Of a DNA stretch of 40,908 nt, positions 35,963-40,908 are shown one piece after another (the stretch's first letter is position 1; every line of letters starts with the position of its first letter). The notes below the pieces were generated by a model. The model did no database searches. It saw nothing but the letters and a program-made list of their open reading frames with translations, and was not told the origin of the DNA. A program made the position numbers and the translations under genes. Source of the stretch: Rhodanobacter sp. (GTDB lineage Bacteria; Pseudomonadota; Gammaproteobacteria; Xanthomonadales; Rhodanobacteraceae); the NCBI GenBank assembly GCA_027450005.1, contig DAIDKO010000134.1:1-40908 (forward strand), in the 5' to 3' direction.

Positions 35963-36970
35963 TCAGCCCTGGCCCACCAGCGCCGCCATCACCGCCTTTT
36001 GCACGTGCAGGCGGTTCTCGGCCTCGTCGATGGCGATGCAGTACGGCGCATCCATCACCGCGTCGGTGGCCTTGACGTTACGGCGCAGCGGCAGGCAATG
36101 ACTGAACAGGCCATGGTTGGTGAGCGCCATCTTGGCTTCGTCCACGATGAAGTGCTTATGCGCGTCGCGGATGGGCTTTTCCTGTTCCCACTGGCCAAAG
36201 TACGGCAACGCGCCCCAGCTCTTGGCATAGACCACGTCGGCGCCGGCATAGGCTTCTTCGATGTCGTGGCTGACGGTGAGCGAACCACCGTTCTGTTCGG
36301 CATTCAGTCGACCAAACGCCATGTAGCGCTCGTCCAGCACGTAGTCCGGCGTGGGGCACAGCAGGGTCACGTCCATGCCCATCTTGGTGGCGATCAGCAG
36401 CGCCGAGTTGGCCACCGCGGTATTAAGCGGCTTGGGGTGGTAGGTCCAGGTAAGCACGTACTTCTTTTTCGTGAGGTCGCCTAGGTGCTCGCGCAGCGCC
36501 AGCGCGTGGGCGAGTTCCTGGCAGGGATGGGTGATCGTCTCCATGTTGATCACCGGCACCGTGGCGTATTGCGCGAACGCCTTGATGACCTTGTCCTGAC
36601 GATCCACCGACCAGTCCTGGAATTTCGGGAAGGCGCGCACCGCGATCAGGTCGACATACCGCGACAGCACCCGCGCCACTTCGGCGACGTGCTCCTCCGT
36701 GTCACCGTCCATCACGCTGCCGACCTCGAATTCGATCGGCCAGGCGTCCTTCCCCGGCGCCAACACCACGGCATGACCGCCCAGTTGGAAGGTGCCCAGC
36801 TCAAAGCTGGTGCGGGTGCGCATCGAGGGGTTGAAAAACAGTAGCGCCACCGACTTGCCCGCCAGCTGCGCGCCTGCGGGCGAGCGCTTGAATGCAGCAG
36901 CCTGATCCAGCAGCGCATCGATCTCGGCGCGGCTCCAGTCCTGGGTGGTGAGGAAGTGGCGGATGGTCAT
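35963..36970 (-). CDS. argF': N-acetylornithine carbamoyltransferase
   Basis: A 335-residue carbamoyltransferase, the first structural gene of the arginine operon. The carbamoyl phosphate site S-M-R-T-R-T-S is at 49-55 and H-P-C-Q-E-L and H-C-L-P-L-R-R are present. The loop W-P-I-E-F-E-V-G-S-V-M-D-G-D-T-E-E-H-V (78-94) and the low similarity to ordinary ornithine enzymes are those of the Xanthomonas AOTCase, which acts on N-acetylornithine; a glutamate in this loop is the known specificity residue and R-R-N-V-K offers the lysine that is carboxylated in the studied enzyme. ATG 36970 is chosen because the frame upstream runs through the leader and terminator. Upstream lies the putative attenuator. 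Confidence 0.94.
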   Translation of the reverse strand: MTIRHFLTTQDWSRAEIDALLDQAAAFKRSPAGAQLAGKSVALLFFNPSMRTRTSFELGTFQLGGHAVVLAPGKDAWPIEFEVGSVMDGDTEEHVAEVARVLSRYVDLIAVRAFPKFQDWSVDRQDKVIKAFAQYATVPVINMETITHPCQELAHALALREHLGDLTKKKYVLTWTYHPKPLNTAVANSALLIATKMGMDVTLLCPTPDYVLDERYMAFGRLNAEQNGGSLTVSHDIEEAYAGADVVYAKSWGALPYFGQWEQEKPIRDAHKHFIVDEAKMALTNHGLFSHCLPLRRNVKATDAVMDAPYCIAIDEAENRLHVQKAVMAALVGQG

Positions 36971-37081
36971 GGGTTGGATTGCCTTCGATGAAATCACACT
37001 TAGTTGAGAGTCCAGCTGTGGATGGCCGGGATTTCGCTGTTCGCGGGCAGACCCGCGTGAAACAAAACCAAAAACAGATAC

Positions 37082-37108
37082 AAAAAAACCCGGCACGCTG
37101 GCCGGGTT
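37082..37108 (-). terminator. U-tract terminator of the argF' leader (attenuator)
   Basis: On the minus strand AACCCGGC (37108-37101), a 6-base loop and GCCGGGTT (37094-37087) form a perfect 8-bp stem directly followed by a run of seven T (37088-37082, the last T pair shared with the stem). It is the cleanest intrinsic terminator in the window, yet it lies 111 bases upstream of argF' and downstream of the leader reading frame, so it would stop transcription before the operon. Its 5' arm is also complementary to the end of the leader frame (37146-37153), which gives the competing fold expected of an attenuator. Confidence 0.85.
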
Positions 37109-37143
37109 CTTCGTCGATACGTTAAACAGCAGCGCGCGACAGC

Positions 37144-37248
37144 CTACCCGGCCGGATGTTCGTCCAGCGGTCGGCGCGCACGCGACGTCATGCCAGCAGC
37201 CATGCGGGCGCTGGTCAGGACATTGGCAGTATAGACGGCTGTGGACAT
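37144..37248 (-). CDS. Candidate leader peptide of the arginine operon
   Basis: A 34-codon frame from ATG 37248 to TAG 37144, with GGAAG five bases before the start. Internal ATG codons at 37203 and 37191 could give 19- or 15-residue versions. Residues 21-29 read T-S-R-A-R-R-P-L-D; arginine codons are CGC (15), CGT (23), CGC (25) and CGA (26). The last codons (CCG GCC GGG TAG) contain the eight bases GGCCGGGT, perfectly complementary to the 5' arm of the downstream terminator. A ribosome waiting at codons 23-26 would leave this segment free to pair and prevent the terminator; a ribosome at the stop codon would cover it. The layout is that of a translational attenuator; translation itself is not shown. 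Confidence 0.55.
   Translation of the reverse strand: MSTAVYTANVLTSARMAAGMTSRARRPLDEHPAG
37146..37153 (-). promoter_or_regulatory. Antiterminator segment of the arginine leader
   Basis: GGCCGGGT on the minus strand spans the last leader codons and the T of the stop codon. It is exactly complementary to ACCCGGCC at 37107-37100, the left arm of the terminator plus one loop base, with 38 bases between. The 8-bp antiterminator and the 8-bp terminator stem are mutually exclusive. Confidence 0.55.
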
Positions 37249-37273
37249 GGGGCTTCCAGACGGGTGAGCCCTC

Positions 37274-37302
37274 ATCATGACGGGATTTTCGCTGCCATGC
37301 AA
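37274..37302 (-). promoter_or_regulatory. Candidate sigma-70 promoter of the arginine leader
   Basis: On the minus strand TTGCAT (37302-37297) and CATGAT (37279-37274) are spaced by 17 bases, each matching the consensus at four of six positions. A transcript would begin near 37267, about 20 bases before the leader peptide ATG. A TATACT hexamer inside the leader frame (37236-37231) is a second possible -10 element but has no matching -35. Confidence 0.45.
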
Positions 37303-37378
37303 CATGCCTTCGAAAGCGCGACCATGGATGGCCGCCCGTTGGATGCTCGTGACCCGAGTGACCGCTAAGGCATAGACG

Positions 37379-37404
37379 AAGGCGCCGCCCGGGGGCTGCG
37401 CCTT
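37379..37404 (-). terminator. Hairpin after the glycine-zipper gene
   Basis: AAGGCGC and GCCC on one side pair with GGGC and GCGCCTT on the other (11 bp with one internal mismatch), starting five bases behind the stop codon of the minus-strand gene at 37409. There is no U-tract after it, so it is a weak terminator candidate. Confidence 0.4.
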
Positions 37405-37408
37405 GCAG

Positions 37409-37954
37409 TCAGTCGGCGGGAGTCACGCTCACCCGAACGCGGAGGCGCTCGCCGGGGTCATAGCTGAGCCGCGATTCATAGACCTCACCACGATAGCGAT
37501 ACTCCACGTCGTAGCCCATGATCTGCCGCTGCTGGCTGACCATGCTGATCTCGCGGCAACGGGTCTGGGTGGTCTCGTAGCTGCCGCCATGGTCGGATAC
37601 GTGGTTGCCGACAGCGCCACCGGCGACCGCACCAACCACGGTTGCGGCGCGACGGCCTTCGCCCCTGCCGATCGTGCTGCCCAGCACGCCGCCGACCACC
37701 GCGCCAAGGATCGTTCCGGCCGTGCTGTTGCCGCGATCCTCGTGCACCACCTGCTGGTCGTAGCACTGCTGGCGTGGCACGGCGGTCTGGGTGACACCGT
37801 AGACCGGGTCGACACGCAGCACGTCGGCCCAGCCGTAATGGGCGTTGTCATCCTGCCCCTGAGGCGGCGGCTGGTTCGAATAACGCGCGTCCTGCGCCTG
37901 GGCGCTGGTGGCGACCAGGGTAACCATTAGTGTGGCAAGGAGAAACTTGGACAT
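37409..37954 (-). CDS. Glycine-zipper (2TM) outer-envelope protein
   Basis: A 181-residue exported protein. Residues 1-21 are a signal peptide ending A-Q-A-Q; there is no lipobox. Two cysteines flank the core (Q-Q-C-Y-D and T-R-C-R-E). Residues 78-115 form the glycine-zipper hairpin: [17 protein letters not shown], then [12 protein letters not shown], the Rick_17kDa/SlyB-like pattern that packs in membranes. The C-terminal domain has [16 protein letters not shown]. Start ATG 37954 follows GGAG. These proteins are abundant envelope components of uncertain role. Confidence 0.88.
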   Translation of the reverse strand: MSKFLLATLMVTLVATSAQAQDARYSNQPPPQGQDDNAHYGWADVLRVDPVYGVTQTAVPRQQCYDQQVVHEDRGNSTAGTILGAVVGGVLGSTIGRGEGRRAATVVGAVAGGAVGNHVSDHGGSYETTQTRCREISMVSQQRQIMGYDVEYRYRGEVYESRLSYDPGERLRVRVSVTPAD

Positions 37955-38132
37955 CTCGGGACTCCGGGCGGTATTTCGGGCACAACTTTGGCGCATGACC
38001 GATTGCAGCAAATCGACACTGAATCGCGGCTTAGAATTCCCGCGGTGCGGCGGCACGGCGCCGCCGCGCCACTCACAGCTTGTTAAGATGTGCGGCTGGC
38101 CCACGATTACGGCCACTGCTGGGATAACCGAC

Positions 38133-39506
38133 ATGCCGATTTCGCTCTACAACAGCTTGTCCCGTCGCACTGAGATGTTCGCACCGCTCGATCCCGCACG
38201 GGTGACGATGTATTTGTGCGGCCCCACCGTCTACAACTACGTGCACATCGGCAATGCGCGCGGCCCGGTAGTGTTCGACGTACTGGCCAAGCTGCTGCGC
38301 CGGAATTACCCGAACGTGGTCTACGCGCGCAACATCACCGACGTGGATGACAAGATCAACGCCGCCGCGCTGGAACAGGGCGTGGGCATCGAGGAGATCG
38401 CCGGCAAGTTCACCGCGGCCTATCGCGAGGACATGGCCAGGCTCGGCATCGCGCCGCCCGACGTGGAGCCCTGCGCCACCGCGCACATCGGCCCGATCGT
38501 GGCAATGATCGAACGGCTGATCGCCGATGGCCACGCCTATGCTGCGGAAGGCCACGTGCTGTTCGACGTGGGGTCGTACCCCGCCTACGGTCAGCTCTCC
38601 GGCCGCGATACCGAGGAACTGATCGCCGGCGCCCGCGTGGAAGTGGCTCCGTACAAGAAGTCGCCCGGCGATTTCGTGTTGTGGAAACCTTCCACGCCCG
38701 AGCTACCGGGCTGGGACAGCCCCTGGGGCCGCGGCCGTCCCGGATGGCACATCGAGTGCTCGGCGATGGCTGAGAAGCATCTGGGCGAGACCATCGACAT
38801 CCACGCCGGCGGCAACGACCTGCTGTTCCCCCACCACGAGAACGAGATCGCTCAGTCCACCTGCGTCCACGGTGGCAGGACCTTCGCGCGCTGGTGGTTG
38901 CACAACGGCATGCTGACCTTCGACGGCCGCAAGATGTCCAAGTCGCTGGGCAACGTGCTTCAGCTGCACGAAATGCTCAAGCACCACCCGGCCGAGGCAC
39001 TGCGCCTGCGCCTGATGAGCGGCCACTACCGCCAGCCGCTGGACTGGTCCGACGCGTCGATCGCACAGGCAGTGAGCACACTGGACGGCTGGTACCGCGT
39101 ACTCCGCGATCTGGCCGGAGTCACCGTTGATACCACCCAGTTGCCGGTGCCGGAGGCGGTGGAAGCCGCCCTGTGCGACGACCTCAACACGCCGCAGGCG
39201 CTGGCCGAACTGGCCGTACTCGCCGATGCCGCGCGCGTGCAGGGCACGCCGGAAGCCAAGGCCGCCCTGCTCGGCGGTGGCGCCCTGCTCGGCCTGCTGC
39301 AGCAGGAACCGGAAGCCTGGTTCAAGAGGGCAAGCGCCAGCAAGGTCGACGCTTCGCGGGTGGAAGCTCTGATCGAACAACGCCAGGCGGCCCGCGCCGC
39401 CCGCGACTTCGCACGCGCCGACGCGATCCGCGCTGAGCTGGCCGTGATGGGCGTGGCGATCGAGGATGGCCCGCAGGGCACGCGCTGGAGCGTGGCCAAG
39501 GCCTGA
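38133..39506 (+). CDS. cysS: Cysteinyl-tRNA synthetase
   Basis: A 457-residue class I synthetase. The zinc/active-site cysteine is C29 in M-Y-L-C-G-P-T-V-Y, followed by H-I-G-N at 38-41; further zinc ligands appear in H-I-E-C-S-A-M and F-P-H-H-E-N-E, and the K-M-S-K-S loop is at 267-271. The C-terminal DALR-type helical domain ends in [14 protein letters not shown] 38133 is the natural start (M-P-I-S-L-Y-N-S); the longer open frame upstream overlaps the divergent gene's promoter. sufE follows after 51 bases. Confidence 0.97.
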   Translation: MPISLYNSLSRRTEMFAPLDPARVTMYLCGPTVYNYVHIGNARGPVVFDVLAKLLRRNYPNVVYARNITDVDDKINAAALEQGVGIEEIAGKFTAAYREDMARLGIAPPDVEPCATAHIGPIVAMIERLIADGHAYAAEGHVLFDVGSYPAYGQLSGRDTEELIAGARVEVAPYKKSPGDFVLWKPSTPELPGWDSPWGRGRPGWHIECSAMAEKHLGETIDIHAGGNDLLFPHHENEIAQSTCVHGGRTFARWWLHNGMLTFDGRKMSKSLGNVLQLHEMLKHHPAEALRLRLMSGHYRQPLDWSDASIAQAVSTLDGWYRVLRDLAGVTVDTTQLPVPEAVEAALCDDLNTPQALAELAVLADAARVQGTPEAKAALLGGGALLGLLQQEPEAWFKRASASKVDASRVEALIEQRQAARAARDFARADAIRAELAVMGVAIEDGPQGTRWSVAKA

Positions 39507-39557
39507 CTACCGTACCCGGCAATCGCACATTGCCGGCGTGCGCGCGATAATGCGCGC

Positions 39558-40004
39558 ATGAACGACATTGCCACGCGTACCACAGGCAGCGCCGACGAGG
39601 CGCAGCGCGAGATCGCCGCGGAGTTCGCCTACTTCGGCGAATGGAGCGAGCGTTACCAGTACCTAATCGATCTCGGCAGGCAGCTACCGCCGTTCCCCGA
39701 TGACTACCGCAGCGAAACGTGGCGCGTGCATGGCTGCCAGTCGATGGTCTGGCTGGTACCCGGCGGCGATGCCTCGCGCATGCATTTCCAGGCAGCCAGC
39801 GACTCGGCCATCGTATCCGGCCTGATTGCCCTCATGCTGCGCGTTTACTCCGATCGGCCCGCCGACGAGATCCTCACCACCGAACCCGAGTTCATCCACG
39901 CCATCGGCCTGGCCAAGCACCTTTCGCCTACCCGCTCAAACGGGCTGGCAGCGATGCTCCATAAGCTGAAAGGCTACGCAGCAGCAGCCGCACTCAAGGA
40001 GTGA
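39558..40004 (+). CDS. sufE: SufE-family Fe-S cluster assembly protein
   Basis: A 148-residue SufE protein. It accepts persulfide sulfur from a SufS-type cysteine desulfurase; the acceptor is C60 in R-V-H-G-C-Q-S-M-V-W. The N-terminal I-A-A-E-F-A-Y-F-G-E-W-S-E-R-Y-Q-Y-L-I-D-L-G-R and the C-terminal G-L-A-A-M-L-H-K-L-K are standard. No other suf gene is in the window. It is placed downstream of cysS, and foreign DNA begins right after its stop codon. Confidence 0.94.
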   Translation: MNDIATRTTGSADEAQREIAAEFAYFGEWSERYQYLIDLGRQLPPFPDDYRSETWRVHGCQSMVWLVPGGDASRMHFQAASDSAIVSGLIALMLRVYSDRPADEILTTEPEFIHAIGLAKHLSPTRSNGLAAMLHKLKGYAAAAALKE

Positions 40005-40041
40005 GCAAACGAGGCAGCGCGAAAGTCCGCCTTTAGACGCG

Positions 40042-40060
40042 CTCAACTCAAGTGTTAGGT
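40042..40060 (+). other. Half attC-like site (integron cassette recombination motif)
   Basis: The 19 bases CTCAACTCAAGTGTTAGGT closely resemble the right half of integron attC sites (TTAACTCAAGCGTTAG...), ending in the core GTTAGGT (40054-40060), which fits GTTRRRY. The start codon of the barstar-like fragment lies five bases later, as is usual for a cassette gene. GAGTGAGC at 39999-40006 can pair with GCTCAACTC at 40041-40049 with one unpaired A, but the expected left core RYYYAAC is not present, so this is at best a half or decayed site. Confidence 0.35.
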
Positions 40061-40065
40061 GTTAC

Positions 40066-40197
40066 ATGGCATATGCATCCATCTTGATGAGCAACATTTC
40101 TAGCTGGAAAGAGTTCCATGAGGCCTCACACGTTGCCTTTGGCTTTCCGGACTTTTATGGTCGCAACAACAACGCTTGGATCGACTGTCTCAGTTAG
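40066..40197 (+). pseudogene. Barstar-like ribonuclease inhibitor, N-terminal fragment
   Basis: A 43-codon frame from ATG 40066 to a TAG at 40195-40197 formed at the junction with the IS630 element. It reads W-K-E-F-H-E-A-S-H-V-A-F-G-F-P-D-F-Y-G-R-N-N-N-A-W-I-D-C-L-S. The G-F-P-x-x-Y-G-R-N-x-x-A-x-x-D-C-L block is the barstar signature (helix 2 and the barnase-contacting loop). Barstars are about 90-120 residues, so over half is missing. Its lower GC and the attC-like motif in front suggest acquired DNA. No RNase toxin gene is visible in the window. Confidence 0.7.
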
Positions 40198-40908
40198 GGA
40201 TTCAAGTCCGGCGCGTAGCCGGGAAGGAAGTGCAGTGTCAGCTTGCCCTTGAGGCTGTCCACATACGCACGCACGCCCTTGGTCTTGTGCGCGGGCAAAC
40301 CATCCACGACCAGATGGATGGGCCGCCGCCGCCCCTTCATCATCTGCCTCAGCAAGTGGATGAACCCTTCGCCATTCAGGCCGCCGCGGTAGAGGGCAAA
40401 CCAGAAGCCGCCCTTGCTGTTGACCGCCGAGGCCGCACTGATACCCTGCCGCTGCCCAGGCACCGCGACCACCGGCGTGTGCCCCTTGGCCGCCCACGTC
40501 CGGCCCTGCACCGCATCCGCGCGGAAGCCCGATTCGTCCCAGAAATAGATCTCGGCCTTTTCCCGCTTGGCTTGGCGCACGATCGCCGGATAGGTGTTCT
40601 GCCGCCAGTGCGCTACCGCCACCGGGTCGCGCTGGTAGGCCTGCTGCAGCGGCTTCTGCGGCGTCAGTCCGATCCGGGCCAGCAAGGTGCCCACGCTAGC
40701 CAAACTCAATCGAGCACCGAACCTCGTTTCGATCAGTTCGCGCACGATCTGCCGTGTCCACAGCCCGAAGTCGAAGCCGTATTGGAGCGGGTTCTTGCCG
40801 TTGACCCAGCCGAACACCTGCCTCTCTTGCGCCGCCGTCAGCGTACGCGGGCGACCCGTGCCCTTGCTCGAAAGCAGGGCACGTTTGCCGCGACCGCGAC
40901 CACGAGCC
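40194..40908 (-). mobile_element. IS630-type transposase, partial at window edge and lacking its C-terminus
   Basis: The frame is open from the window edge to TAA 40194-40196, about 237 residues. It begins within the N-terminal DNA-binding half (G-T-G-R-P-R-T-L-T-A-A-Q-E-R-Q-V-F-G-W-V-N-G-K-N-P) and continues into the DDE domain: Y-F-W-D-E-S-G-F-R (first Asp), H-L-V-V-D-G-L-P-A-H-K (second Asp) and H-F-L-P-G-Y-A-P-D-L-N-P, where it stops. In IS630 transposases the third catalytic acid (D or E) follows directly after this N-P, with about 60 further residues. It is therefore cut before the last active-site residue, exactly at the barstar junction, and should be inactive. The start lies outside the window. 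Confidence 0.85.

Noticed and set aside
37231-37236. TATACT as the -10 element of the arginine operon
   Set aside because: No -35 at a suitable distance, and it lies inside the leader frame; the TTGCAT/CATGAT pair upstream is the better candidate, though this is not settled.
1-40908. CRISPR arrays, tRNA and rRNA genes, prophage genes, replication origin
   Set aside because: No regularly spaced repeats, no cloverleaf-like or rRNA-like sequence, and no phage structural genes were seen on reading both strands.

Overview
The window reads as a chromosomal stretch of a high-GC gammaproteobacterium of the Xanthomonadales (Lysobacterales), most likely the Rhodanobacteraceae/Xanthomonadaceae. The strongest pointers are the acetylated arginine pathway typical of that order (an N-acetylornithine carbamoyltransferase, an acetylcitrulline-type deacetylase and a fused N-acetylglutamate kinase/synthase), an EfpL-type elongation factor and an ECF sigma factor paired with a transmembrane Ser/Thr kinase. 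The left edge falls inside an IS1595-type transposase and the right edge inside an IS630-type transposase, so this may be a whole contig broken at repeats.

Layout. 1-1650 is accessory: a transposase tail, a small cysteine-rich granulin-like ORF of lower GC, a short secreted protein, and a group II intron remnant without a reverse transcriptase. 1655-12755 carries leucine/isovalerate catabolism (methylcrotonyl-CoA carboxylase beta subunit, methylglutaconyl-CoA hydratase, carboxylase alpha subunit, HMG-CoA lyase), split by an HscC-type Hsp70 with a membrane-bound J-like partner and by a Fur-type feoAB iron operon on the other strand. 12839-19076 holds two acetyltransferases, an RcnB-like protein, a short-chain dehydrogenase, a small membrane protein coupled to efpL, a FUSC-family transporter and an unrecognised Ala-rich protein. 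19122-22462 is an ECF sigma factor with its Ser/Thr kinase, whose gene is cut by an in-frame TAG. 22702-25625 holds ACMSD, a small secreted protein and kynureninase.

25642-37250 is one long minus-strand arginine-proline operon: leader, argF', paiB-like, osmC-like, argG, GNAT, argE', argB(A), argC, argH, a frameshifted cupin, proB, proA. Most junctions are ATGA overlaps or gaps under 30 bases. Ahead of argF' the sequence shows the parts of a translational attenuator: a promoter, a 34-codon reading frame with an Arg-Ala-Arg-Arg cluster, a segment at its stop codon that is perfectly complementary to the 5' arm of a downstream hairpin, and a U-tract terminator. This is the most interesting feature of the window, because leader-peptide attenuation of arginine synthesis is not a commonly described mode in proteobacteria.

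37409-40004 holds a glycine-zipper envelope protein, cysS and sufE. The right end has a half attC-like site, the first 43 codons of a barstar-like gene, and an IS630 transposase that has lost its C-terminus at that junction. All product calls come from reading the translated sequence and knowledge of the families; no database search was run.
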